Below, piece by piece: positions 54,512 to 63,242 of a stretch of 64,000 nucleotides of DNA. Position 1 is the stretch's first letter. The number at the start of each line of letters is the position of its first letter. This DNA is from Treponema sp. (GTDB taxonomy: Bacteria; Spirochaetota; Spirochaetia; Treponematales; Treponemataceae), in the NCBI GenBank assembly GCA_016293495.1, contig JAEDED010000005.1, positions 60,368-124,367 on the forward strand, read 5' to 3'. The notes beneath the pieces are model-generated. The model saw only the letters and a program-made list of their open reading frames with translations, was not told the DNA's origin and searched no databases. A program made the translations under genes and the position numbers.

Positions 54512-54949
54512 CCATGGTATCTACCTTACCTCCGATTCCGGTATGCTATCGGCTATTGCCATAAACACAATAAATACAGCACCTACAATCTTTCACGCAT
54601 GAAGGATATTGTGCTTTGCGATGCTTTTACTCCTGATCCCGATTACGAAAAGAAGGTTCACATCGATCCATACTTTGGAATCTGGAACAACGAAAACGAA
54701 GCCATCAAAATAGAATTGCTTTTCGTCAAGTGCATCAATACCTACATTCTCGAGCGTACCTGGCACAAAAATCAGATTTACCGCCAGAACGAAGATGGAA
54801 GTGTCTATCTCAGCTTCGAGTCAAATCAGTTCCAGAAAACTCTCTACTGGATTCTCCGATTTGGTTCTGCAGTCCAGATTATGAATCCGCCAGAATTAAA
54901 GGATGCCTACAAAGCCGAGCTCAAAAAGATGTTGAAAAACGTGCAGTAA
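54512..54949 (+). pseudogene. WYL-domain regulator, 5' part missing
   Basis: After an in-frame TAG the frame reads WYLPYLRFRYAIGYCHKHN and STYNLSRMKDIVL, the core of a WYL ligand-binding domain. The C-terminal extension follows to the stop. The N-terminal winged helix is absent. WYL regulators often control phage-defence islands, which fits the place between IS21 and the defence operon. An ATG at 54599 could still give a 116-residue fragment. Confidence 0.75.
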
Positions 54950-54950
54950 A

Positions 54951-55043
54951 CTATGGAACAAAAACCCGGCTGGACCCGTCTCCCACTATAATGACATTTT
55001 TGAGTTCTTCTGTATTTCCTTTTCTTATATACAATTCTTTCAT
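54951..55043 (-). CDS. 30-codon reading frame after the helicase, possible gene stub
   Basis: It starts at an ATG eight bases after the helicase stop, reads MKELYIRKGNTEELKNVII and ends after 30 codons. There is no family match that I can name. Like the frame after res, it looks like a gene start cut short downstream of a complete defence gene. Confidence 0.35.
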   Translation of the reverse strand: MKELYIRKGNTEELKNVIIVGDGSSRVFVP

Positions 55044-55051
55044 TTTCTAAA

Positions 55052-57628
55052 TTAAAAATCCACGCTCAAATATTTTTCCAGCTGTTCTTTAATTTTTGCT
55101 TCTTCTCCAGAACCTTTCGTGTTCAAACGTAGAAGAGGTATTCCAATTAATTTAAATATTTGATTTTTCTTTTCGTCTCGTTCTGCCTGCTTTGTTCCCT
55201 TTTTATGATAGTTATAGCCGTCTACTTCTATTCCAAAAAGGATCTCTTTTGTTACCCGATTGAAAACTGTAAAGTCCACATGAGCCCAGCTTCGGTTTGC
55301 AAAAGTTGAAAGTTCTTCTGGAAGCTTTACCATATAGTTCTTATTTACTACATCTTTCAAAGGCATTTCAAACACAAAACTAAATTTAGAATATTTAGGT
55401 TCTTCGAAGATGTTTGTAAGCAGCGTATTCATTGCATTTTCGGAATCATATTTTGATATTTTGTTGGCTGCCTTAAGATACTTAAACTTAGCTTCAGTAT
55501 CTTTTGAATAGAAAAAATCAAAGATTGAATTAACCTTACTATCTTCAATAGTAAAATTGTTATACTGAATATACTTTAATAAAGCGACAAGGTTAGAGTT
55601 TTCCGGCTGCTCATTCCCAGACAGAACAACAGCAAGTTTTTTCTTTGCTCGTGAAATTGCAACATTTAACATATTTGCATCATCAGCAAAACTTGTAATT
55701 TCGTTGTCTACTGTGGAAATAATAATATTGTCTTTTTCTCGGCCCTGATATTTATGAACAGTAGCTGCATCAATACCAGGGATTTGAGAGCGAATTGCAT
55801 CAGTCTGATTATTATATGGTGCAATAATTCCAAGATTAGCAATTTCTTCTTCAGTGTATTTAGGAAGAATCTCTTCTTTGATTACATCAATTTGACGCTG
55901 ATTATAATGGTCTTTACAGAAGTTACCTGGAATCGTTTTAATTGCTTCAAGAACATCAGTTTCCCCTTTATCGTTCGTCATTATTAAAAGCTTGCCGCCA
56001 TAAAACTGCTGATTACAGAAATTAATGATTTTTGGATGACAGCGGTAATGCTCGCGAAGTAAAGTCTGAGGTGTATCAGGAAGGACCTGTTCAAGAGATG
56101 CAAGAAAACTATTAATATAATTATAGCCTTCTGGAAGTTTAGTTTGTTCAAAAAGTTCCTGTATAACTTTCTTTTTTTGTTCTTCTATTACATTTGGAAG
56201 CTGCATTTTATCACCTACAATTACAGCATTTTTAGCACATGATAAAGCCAAAGCTCCGGTAACAACATCAACCTGAGAAGCCTCATCCATAATTACATAG
56301 TCAAACAAAAATTCAGCTCCCTGCCCGATTGTTCCTCTGGATGAAAAAGTCGTACTAAGAATCACAGGATATTCGCTAGCGAAACTTGCGGGATTAAAAT
56401 ATATTTCTTTACCATCTTTGAACTGTATACGCTCAGCTTTCTTGGAATATTTCTTTGCAACTTCACTTCTTAAAGTTGTTAAACATTTTTCATAAACCTC
56501 GTTTGGATTAAAATCTTTCACAATACTTTCTTTTTCATTTAATTCATCCTCAAACTCTTTCTTTTTAAGAGAATAATAAGTAGCTTTAATTGTTTCTATT
56601 GCTTTGTCAGGATTAACAGTCCAGTTACCTTTTTCTCCAAGACCAAAGGAAAGCTTAAGTTTTAGATTCATAAAGAATCCGAACTTTTCTTTCTCTTCAT
56701 AAGTAAATTGAATCTTCTGGAGTAAGTCCATTAGAGCATCAGAAGATTTTTTCAAAAGCTTTTTATTACTATAAACATCTGTAATTGAGTTATCAAAATA
56801 TTTAGATTCAATTTCTAGTGCAGATAATTCTGATTTGATTATAGAAATACGTTCATTCGCTTCAAAGTATTTTCCAAGATGTTTGATATCTTCATCCAGG
56901 AGCGGAGACAAAACTGGCAATTTATTCTTCCAGTCTTTAAGATATTCCGGATAGAACTGCTGCTGATTTTTCAAAAAGTTCTCTATGTTTTCTCTCTTCC
57001 CATGGAAAGCACATATAAAACCAAGTCCATATTTATCAGAAGCAAGTTTTTCATAAACATTTCTGGTTGCATCATTGTTATTTGATACAATCAAAACTGT
57101 TTTATCATGCATTAACAGATTTGCAATGATGTTCAAAATAGTTTGAGTTTTACCGGTTCCAGGAGGTCCTTGAATTATACTTACCTGATTATTCAAAGCT
57201 GTACTTACAGCCTTAAACTGGCTGTTATTGCAGCCAAATGGAAATATCAACGAATGTATTTTTGACTTTTCTTCTTTACCTTTTTTAGGGTTCAGGTATC
57301 GGGCTAAAACCGAATATTCATTTACAAACTTTGACTTTTCAAGATTCTTTACAAGAAGATTCTGGCCTTCATCATTTTTAATGTCACTAAACTGAGCCAT
57401 CTGCAAGAGGTAATCAAATACTGTAGCAGACTGTTTATCTTTAAGACAGTTTTTGATTATTTGAAGATCAGCACTTCTGCATGGATATGTTTTTCCATCC
57501 TTGTATGTGATGTAATACACATCTTTACGAGAATCGTATTGAAGTTTTTCTATATCACCTGTTTTGTTCCGTCTGCCGTATTTGTCGGTTACGAAGATGA
57601 TGTCGTGAAGGTTAGTTGGATTAGTCAT
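55052..57628 (-). CDS. Superfamily I helicase with DUF2726-type nuclease tail
   Basis: The 858-residue protein has an N-terminal accessory region, Walker A QGPPGTGKTQTILNIIANLL near residue 155, and Walker B with VIMDEASQVD near 445. The helicase end-motifs follow (LREHYRCHP near 525, VHKYQGREKD near 625, LNVAISRAKKKLAV). The last 110 residues form a Vsr/DUF2726-like nuclease core (HVDFTVFNRVTKEILFGIEVDG then RLNTKG). Such proteins act in phage defence and DNA processing. It is the last complete gene of the minus-strand operon, starting ten bases after the DUF1016 gene. A relic of a sister gene's 5' end lies at 11443-11514. Confidence 0.88.
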   Translation of the reverse strand: MTNPTNLHDIIFVTDKYGRRNKTGDIEKLQYDSRKDVYYITYKDGKTYPCRSADLQIIKNCLKDKQSATVFDYLLQMAQFSDIKNDEGQNLLVKNLEKSKFVNEYSVLARYLNPKKGKEEKSKIHSLIFPFGCNNSQFKAVSTALNNQVSIIQGPPGTGKTQTILNIIANLLMHDKTVLIVSNNNDATRNVYEKLASDKYGLGFICAFHGKRENIENFLKNQQQFYPEYLKDWKNKLPVLSPLLDEDIKHLGKYFEANERISIIKSELSALEIESKYFDNSITDVYSNKKLLKKSSDALMDLLQKIQFTYEEKEKFGFFMNLKLKLSFGLGEKGNWTVNPDKAIETIKATYYSLKKKEFEDELNEKESIVKDFNPNEVYEKCLTTLRSEVAKKYSKKAERIQFKDGKEIYFNPASFASEYPVILSTTFSSRGTIGQGAEFLFDYVIMDEASQVDVVTGALALSCAKNAVIVGDKMQLPNVIEEQKKKVIQELFEQTKLPEGYNYINSFLASLEQVLPDTPQTLLREHYRCHPKIINFCNQQFYGGKLLIMTNDKGETDVLEAIKTIPGNFCKDHYNQRQIDVIKEEILPKYTEEEIANLGIIAPYNNQTDAIRSQIPGIDAATVHKYQGREKDNIIISTVDNEITSFADDANMLNVAISRAKKKLAVVLSGNEQPENSNLVALLKYIQYNNFTIEDSKVNSIFDFFYSKDTEAKFKYLKAANKISKYDSENAMNTLLTNIFEEPKYSKFSFVFEMPLKDVVNKNYMVKLPEELSTFANRSWAHVDFTVFNRVTKEILFGIEVDGYNYHKKGTKQAERDEKKNQIFKLIGIPLLRLNTKGSGEEAKIKEQLEKYLSVDF

Positions 57629-57637
57629 TCATTTTCC

Positions 57638-58279
57638 TTACATAATCTTCTTAATATCATCCAAATCTGGCAGAACTTTCTGCATATCTTCCGGCATTTC
57701 AGAAAGCGACTTGTAAGTTGTTACCCCCATTGGTTTTATCGCTACCTGCAAGTTTTCTTCTACAACTCGATGGATATAATAGCAGCGTTCCTGAAGATTT
57801 TTAACTTTGCTAAAAATTTTAATATGGTGAGAAAAAGGAACTTTGAAGAAGTCTTTTACGGGGAAATCTGCAAGATTGATTCCTGAAAGCTTAAAATCCG
57901 AAATTGGAATTATTGCTGATAATTCGTCTGACGCGTCTGACGAATTTGTTTTTTCTGGCAATTCGCCAGTTGTAACTGACGAATTAGTGTTTTCTAGAAA
58001 GCTCCAGTTTTCATAGAAAAGTCTCATATTCTTTAGACTGCTAGCTGAAAAACCACGTAATCCTGGCAGTTCTTTTCTCAACTGAGAACTTATAGTTTCA
58101 AGAACGCTAGTTCCCCAGGTTTTCTTACCCTTTTTAGAAGAAAGAAATCGTCCAATTCCATAATAAAGAATAAGCTGAACGCGAGTTGTTTCCTTCGCTG
58201 CCTGATATTGTGACTGTAAAATTGCTGTTTTTATTGCTTCTACTGCGGTGATTAGTTCTTGGTTCACTTTATTCTCCAT
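57638..58279 (-). CDS. Short DUF1016 protein C, N-terminal domain only
   Basis: The 213-residue protein matches the N-terminal half of DUF1016/YhcG proteins (LYYGIGRFLSSKKGKKTWGT, LRGFSASSLKNMRLFYE). It ends after a segment common in the family (SEMPEDMQKVLPDLDDIKKI) and lacks the nuclease core present in proteins A and B. The linker contains a peptide repeat (TNSSVTTGEL / TNSSDASDEL) encoded by two tandem 26-base palindromes. It overlaps the AlbA-type gene by 11 bases. It may be a DNA-binding or regulatory partner. Confidence 0.82.
   Translation of the reverse strand: MENKVNQELITAVEAIKTAILQSQYQAAKETTRVQLILYYGIGRFLSSKKGKKTWGTSVLETISSQLRKELPGLRGFSASSLKNMRLFYENWSFLENTNSSVTTGELPEKTNSSDASDELSAIIPISDFKLSGINLADFPVKDFFKVPFSHHIKIFSKVKNLQERCYYIHRVVEENLQVAIKPMGVTTYKSLSEMPEDMQKVLPDLDDIKKIM
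57921..57985 (-). repeat. Two tandem 26-base palindromes in DUF1016 protein C
   Basis: 57921-57946 and 57960-57985 both start AATTCG and end GACGAATT. Each is nearly self-complementary (two mismatched positions in the first, one in the second), with a 13-base spacer between them. Both are in frame and encode TNSS....EL twice. The outer arms also pair with each other, recalling the layout of the mod/hsdS elements, but the loops differ. Confidence 0.75.
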
Positions 58280-59594
58280 TCTCTACAATCTCCCAGTGTC
58301 CAGACTTGTCCGAACCGACACGCTGAATCGCGCCGATTTCCACTAATTTTGCCAAAGCTCGTGTTACCGTGGCCCGTGACATTCCGATTTTTTCAGCAAT
58401 CTTTTCTTTTGATAAATTAGGATTATCAGCAATAACGGCAAGAACCAATTTTACAGGCTCATTTACAGGCTCATTTACAGGCTCATTTACAGGCTCATTT
58501 GCCTTGAACATCATCATAATATCATTTGGGTGAACTGTATATTCAGGCTCAGAAATTCCGTATTCTTTACAAAGATTGCAAATCTTTTCTATGCCGCGTC
58601 CCCAGCTTTCTATAAAGCCCGCTCTAAAGAATGTGTTCGCAATATCAGGGTTATGTGGAAGTGAACGATGTTTTTGCATTAAAGTGTCGGCAGTCCAGCT
58701 GGCAGGGAAAACACAATCATTGCTGATATAAAGCTTATCCTTGTAAACACTGATTTGTACAGGTACGCCAACAGAAAAATCCTGATGAATAAGTGCATTG
58801 AACACCGCTTCTCGCACGGCATCTTTAGGGAAAGGATAATGTTCAATTCGAGTTATGTTGTCATAAGAAATTTCTGCGGTCAGATATTTTGTGTAAAGCA
58901 AATCTATAACGCGGTCTGCCTGAATCATAAGAGAACCATGAACTTCATCCTGATAGCGCAAGTCTGCGTCAGTTTCAAAAAAGCCGATTTTTACAAATGA
59001 ACCTGTTATCCATTTTTCCGGATTTCGATGGAAAAGCAAAACCGCTGCCCGCTTAAGCATAGTCCCGTCAAGAAGATTCAGTTTTTCAAGCAAATCCTGA
59101 TTCGAAAGCTTCAAGTCATCTTTACTCATTCTTCCGCTACGGATTGCTTCACGGTGAAAAATATCAAAGCTTTCTTTATCAAGGTCATCAACACTCACAT
59201 TTTCAAGCGGAACAGCATCCCAGTTTTTGCCAGTCTTACGCAAAAGGAAATTAGTCAGCGCCGAACCTTGCAAAAGCTGTTTTGTACTTCCAGTTCTATA
59301 ATGATACTCGCCCTTGTAATTCACAGGATAAGGATTTTCTTCAACAGTGATTTTTATAACATCAAGTCCGTTCTCAGTAATCAAATCCACATCAACAATC
59401 AATCCAAGCGCATCACGAACTTTATTGGGAATATCTTCCATAAGTTTCTTTGAATCAGCAACGCCACAAACAGAGCCGTCATCACGCTTACCAATATAAA
59501 GCACACCGCCCTGAGCATTTGCGAAACCGCAAATCCATTTGAGATATTCATCACGCCAAGATTCTTTGTATTCGATTAACTGGGATTCGGACAT
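58269..59594 (-). CDS. AlbA_2/Schlafen-type ATP-binding protein with winged helix
   Basis: The 441-residue protein starts with the divergent AAA_4/AlbA_2 domain (IEYKESWRDEYLKWICGFAN, GGVLYIGKRDDG). A GHKL-like C-terminal region follows (DAVREAVFNALIHQDFS) with ESWGRGIEKI. The chain ends in a winged helix (LSKEKIAEKIGMSRATVTRAL). Between the last two lie four NEPV repeats. These proteins act as regulators or as components of defence islands. It is followed by DUF1016 protein C with an 11-base overlap. Confidence 0.85.
   Translation of the reverse strand: MSESQLIEYKESWRDEYLKWICGFANAQGGVLYIGKRDDGSVCGVADSKKLMEDIPNKVRDALGLIVDVDLITENGLDVIKITVEENPYPVNYKGEYHYRTGSTKQLLQGSALTNFLLRKTGKNWDAVPLENVSVDDLDKESFDIFHREAIRSGRMSKDDLKLSNQDLLEKLNLLDGTMLKRAAVLLFHRNPEKWITGSFVKIGFFETDADLRYQDEVHGSLMIQADRVIDLLYTKYLTAEISYDNITRIEHYPFPKDAVREAVFNALIHQDFSVGVPVQISVYKDKLYISNDCVFPASWTADTLMQKHRSLPHNPDIANTFFRAGFIESWGRGIEKICNLCKEYGISEPEYTVHPNDIMMMFKANEPVNEPVNEPVNEPVKLVLAVIADNPNLSKEKIAEKIGMSRATVTRALAKLVEIGAIQRVGSDKSGHWEIVENGE
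58451..58498 (-). repeat. Four perfect 12-base tandem repeats (NEPV)
   Basis: TTACAGGCTCAT is repeated four times without mismatch inside the AlbA-type gene, encoding NEPV four times between its ATPase and winged-helix domains. The unit is a multiple of three, so copy-number slippage would change linker length without breaking the frame. Confidence 0.95.
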
Positions 59595-59645
59595 TTAGTT
59601 TTCTTCTCCTTTTATTTAAGATTCTTCAAATTACTTTGTATAATC

Positions 59646-61070
59646 TTATTTATCATAAAAATTGAAATTCATTGTATAAGAATTATATGGCATAAATTCT
59701 GGCATATGACTTTCAATTTGGCCATCTTTAAAATAATGATGCGCAGCATTAGGAAAGAAGGATGGATCGAGAGAATGCAATGCATTCGGATTATGAAATA
59801 CTGATACCCCTTCCGCCCATGTTTCTTTAGACTCTTCAGTTACAAAATATTGAAAAAAATCTGGTTTATTTGCATTTTTATCATTCTTATGACAACATCC
59901 CATTCTTACCATTAGTAAGTTATATTTATCAAAGCCGGCTTGTTTTCCAAGTCTATTAAACTTTGATAATGTACCTAATGGAGTTGCAATCACTGCACTT
60001 ATATTTTCAGCTAATTCTTGAAAGAAAAAACCTGAAGGTATTTCCGTTCCATTTTTATTCAGGCATGTAATTTTGTTAGGAATTATTTTTAATTCATTCT
60101 CAACATAAATTGACGAATATGTATAGCCATATAAATATTCAATTAAAGAGTTATGACTCCAAGTCATACAATAATCATCATGAAAATCTTGAATAGCTAA
60201 AACAAAAGGTTTATCTTTCATATGAGAGGCTTCCCAATAGTGAATTTTTGTTTTATCTACTTTGGATTTTGGATCTTTTCTAACTGTATGAGATAATTTT
60301 GAAAATAATGCACTTCCCCATAATAGTGGCATATCATTATGCAACGTATTTTCATCTGGAAATTTTGGCATTAACATATTTTTACCAGATAAAAGCCTTG
60401 ATTCTGTATTATAATAATCTACTTTTCTAGATATGGTAACAGCTTCAACTCCAATCTCTTGATCTCCTAAACGAAGAACAAAATCTGGTATATTATAGTC
60501 ACGTATTACTTCAAGCTTTTCTTCCTTAAAATAATTAAATAAGTATAATTCCCATAATCTTTGATCAAATCCTGTTGTTTGAAATTGTTCAATGAAATTG
60601 CCATCAATATCTGTATAATGAGGCATGATTTCTTGAATTATTTTTTTTGCAGAATTCCAAAATTTGTTATTTTTCAAAATTTGATAATAAGGATGTTGTT
60701 GTTCTGCAGGCTTGACATCTTCAAACAAATCAATTTTTTTGTTTTTGTCGTTATCTCCTTGTGGAAAATCGGTCTTTCCTTCTAAAGACAACCGTTCAAT
60801 ATTTGAATGAATCCATAAAAAAGCTGAATTTGGATTATTAAAATCTGTAGCAATATCAAATGCACGAAATTTTCCAATCTCATCTCTTCCCATCAAAATG
60901 CAATTAAAAGAAGAATCTGTAAAATCAAAAACAATAGTTCCCAATATAGTTTCATTTTTATTTGCAAACCAATAAATTTGCCTACAAAAATAATCTACAA
61001 TTGGAAGTATTGTTAATCCTGCATAGGCCTTAAACTTTTCTTCTGTTATTTGCTTCACAATGTCACTCAT
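59646..61070 (-). CDS. Predicted PD-(D/E)XK-like protein partnered with the GHKL ATPase
   Basis: I do not recognise this 474-residue protein. One segment, near residues 175-215 (LWELYLFNYF, then RDYNIPDFVLRLGDQEIGVEAVT), has the Glu, PD and E-x-(A/T) spacing of a PD-(D/E)XK nuclease core. The rest is mixed alpha/beta without known motifs. It starts nine bases after the stop of the GHKL gene and very probably works with it. It is not preceded by its own promoter. Confidence 0.6.
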   Translation of the reverse strand: MSDIVKQITEEKFKAYAGLTILPIVDYFCRQIYWFANKNETILGTIVFDFTDSSFNCILMGRDEIGKFRAFDIATDFNNPNSAFLWIHSNIERLSLEGKTDFPQGDNDKNKKIDLFEDVKPAEQQHPYYQILKNNKFWNSAKKIIQEIMPHYTDIDGNFIEQFQTTGFDQRLWELYLFNYFKEEKLEVIRDYNIPDFVLRLGDQEIGVEAVTISRKVDYYNTESRLLSGKNMLMPKFPDENTLHNDMPLLWGSALFSKLSHTVRKDPKSKVDKTKIHYWEASHMKDKPFVLAIQDFHDDYCMTWSHNSLIEYLYGYTYSSIYVENELKIIPNKITCLNKNGTEIPSGFFFQELAENISAVIATPLGTLSKFNRLGKQAGFDKYNLLMVRMGCCHKNDKNANKPDFFQYFVTEESKETWAEGVSVFHNPNALHSLDPSFFPNAAHHYFKDGQIESHMPEFMPYNSYTMNFNFYDK

Positions 61071-61079
61071 AACTTTTTC

Positions 61080-63215
61080 CTATAACTTTTCAATTCCAAG
61101 TTTTTCTTTATATATTCTATTTCTCAATTCAGCACGTTTTAATAAAGTTGAATATTTCAAAACTTCCATATATAACTCTCCTTTTGGACCATCATTATCA
61201 TTAACAACTGGTTGAGCAGGTAAATAAAGGTAATCAAAATTAGGAGCATTACGAAAATATGGATTATTATGGAGTATATCTTTTGGTTCAATATTTTCAC
61301 CTATTAAATATCCATAGAAAGAATGTAGTGGAAACCAATCTTCACAATAATTTAATAAAAGACTTGCATAATTTTGGATTTGAGTAACATATTTTGCTGG
61401 ATTAACATCTGGTGCCTTAAATTCAATTATTAATGCTTTTCCTTCACTTGGAAAAAGAAGAATATCTGGTCTTAGATGTTCTCGCACTTCACCAAACTCG
61501 TGTAAATATTCAAGTTCTTTTTCTGTAATTTCCTGCTTAAAAATCTTTTGACCATTTATTTCAACATCACATAATCTAGATTCTGAAATTCCAGAAAAAT
61601 AAATGAACTCTTCATTCAACAACCAAAGAGAACTATTTTTTGTATCAGTAGAATGTTGTTGGAATATGAGATTATGTAATAATTTCTCGTCTTTATTTCT
61701 ACTGTCTTCATTTTGACATTCTAGTTTTCGTTGTAAAATTAAATCAAATTGTTTTAATACTAGTTGTCTGCGAGCGACATATTGTGTTAAAGCAGTACGA
61801 TTCTGTTGAGGAATTTGCTTCACTAATTCTTCAACTTGTTTTGATAATTTATCATCATATTCTGGATCTGATGTATCTAATTTTTGTAATTGTTCTATAT
61901 GATGCTTTAAGTTTGCATCTCTCTTAGCCAAAACTTCAACATCATATTTATAAACCTTTGTTAATATAGATTTATCATCATCAGCAGATGTAAATTTAAA
62001 TGCTTTTAATGCATCGGGATTTAATAAAAACATTCTTTGCAATTCTTGAATGTTCTTATTCATTTCATTTTGTTTTTCTTGTATTTCAGGGAATTCTGAA
62101 ATAATTTTGTTATTTGTGATATTCTGAATATCTTCAAGAATAAGTATTGGTTCATCAAAAAAAGATGCTTCAGTTTTTTTTACCTCTTCTTCTGTAAATA
62201 GTTCTATTTTTCCTCTGTCATTTGAAACTTTTTTATCAAAATAATCTGATTTCAAAATAAACATATAACGTTTATTCTTTATAACGTCTTTTTCAGTTAT
62301 ACATTCAAGTTTGATATTTGATTCAGTGCTTTCACCTTTAGCAGATAATACTAATTGGTTTGTGGATAATTGTTCTGAATCAATTTTAAATGTTTGCACA
62401 GTAATATCTTCGTTTTTAGATAACTCCACTAAGATATCATCTTTTTTTTCTTTATATGAAACTTTAAAATTAAATATTTTATCTGCAGTTGGAATATCGC
62501 TTTCTGAAATTTCTGCAGTTTCAATAATTACGTTATTTACTTCGTGTTTAAATTCAATATGCGGCATCGAATTCCTAGAATTACAGAACAAAAGCATATA
62601 ATTTTTAAGAAAAATCTTTTTGAGTGCTTCAACTGTCAGATTTTCATAAAAATGTTGTGAAACATCATTTAATGGTTCTGTAAAAACAATTGTACTTCCT
62701 GTCTTATGTTTATCAGATTCAACTGTTGTCTTGTAGAAAAGAATTGCGTTATTTCTTAAAAACTCTGACGAACCAGATAAAGAAAAGGTTCGTTTATAAT
62801 ACTTGTTATTCTCTTCATAAAAACTTTCAAAGGCAGTATTCTTAAAATAATGGATATACTGTATTCGTCCTGTACCTTTGTTACTATTTCCTTTAGTATC
62901 ATCATTTAGTCGTTCAAAACGTTCGTAGTTATTCTGATTAAAACCAACACCATTATCTTCTACAGTAATCTTATTAAATCTATATTTAGGTGGTACCCCT
63001 GTCTCTAATTCTTCATTAAACACACTGATGGTAATTGTAATCTTTTTGTTTTTTGCTTCTGGAAGAAAAGATTCCCATGCATTAGTAAATGCTTCAAATA
63101 AAGGGCGTAAATGATTAGAGCCTTTCTTTATCTGCTTAATTGCTGCCGCATATAAAATAATATTTTGTCCACTAAAATAAGAATTTTCTTCTCTTCCTGA
63201 AATATCTTTAGCCAT
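61080..63215 (-). CDS. GHKL (Hsp90/MORC-like) ATPase with C-terminal nuclease-like domain
   Basis: The start is the ATG at 63215 with GGAG upstream. A GTG at 63230 overlaps that site. The 711-residue protein has a GHKL ATP site: Glu/Asn box LFEAFTNAWESF near residue 40, VEDNGVGFN near 90 and NKGTGRIQYIHYF near 113. A transducer-like middle and a helical coiled-coil part follow. The last 150 residues have RPDILLFPSEGKALIIEFKAP, a PD-(D/E)XK core. Prokaryotic MORC/MutL-like ATPases are known companions of restriction systems, and here it follows hsdS by 28 bases. A two-gene effector with the next protein is proposed. Confidence 0.82.
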   Translation of the reverse strand: MAKDISGREENSYFSGQNIILYAAAIKQIKKGSNHLRPLFEAFTNAWESFLPEAKNKKITITISVFNEELETGVPPKYRFNKITVEDNGVGFNQNNYERFERLNDDTKGNSNKGTGRIQYIHYFKNTAFESFYEENNKYYKRTFSLSGSSEFLRNNAILFYKTTVESDKHKTGSTIVFTEPLNDVSQHFYENLTVEALKKIFLKNYMLLFCNSRNSMPHIEFKHEVNNVIIETAEISESDIPTADKIFNFKVSYKEKKDDILVELSKNEDITVQTFKIDSEQLSTNQLVLSAKGESTESNIKLECITEKDVIKNKRYMFILKSDYFDKKVSNDRGKIELFTEEEVKKTEASFFDEPILILEDIQNITNNKIISEFPEIQEKQNEMNKNIQELQRMFLLNPDALKAFKFTSADDDKSILTKVYKYDVEVLAKRDANLKHHIEQLQKLDTSDPEYDDKLSKQVEELVKQIPQQNRTALTQYVARRQLVLKQFDLILQRKLECQNEDSRNKDEKLLHNLIFQQHSTDTKNSSLWLLNEEFIYFSGISESRLCDVEINGQKIFKQEITEKELEYLHEFGEVREHLRPDILLFPSEGKALIIEFKAPDVNPAKYVTQIQNYASLLLNYCEDWFPLHSFYGYLIGENIEPKDILHNNPYFRNAPNFDYLYLPAQPVVNDNDGPKGELYMEVLKYSTLLKRAELRNRIYKEKLGIEKL

Positions 63216-63242
63216 TTTTTTTATCTCCACTTCAATTTAAGT

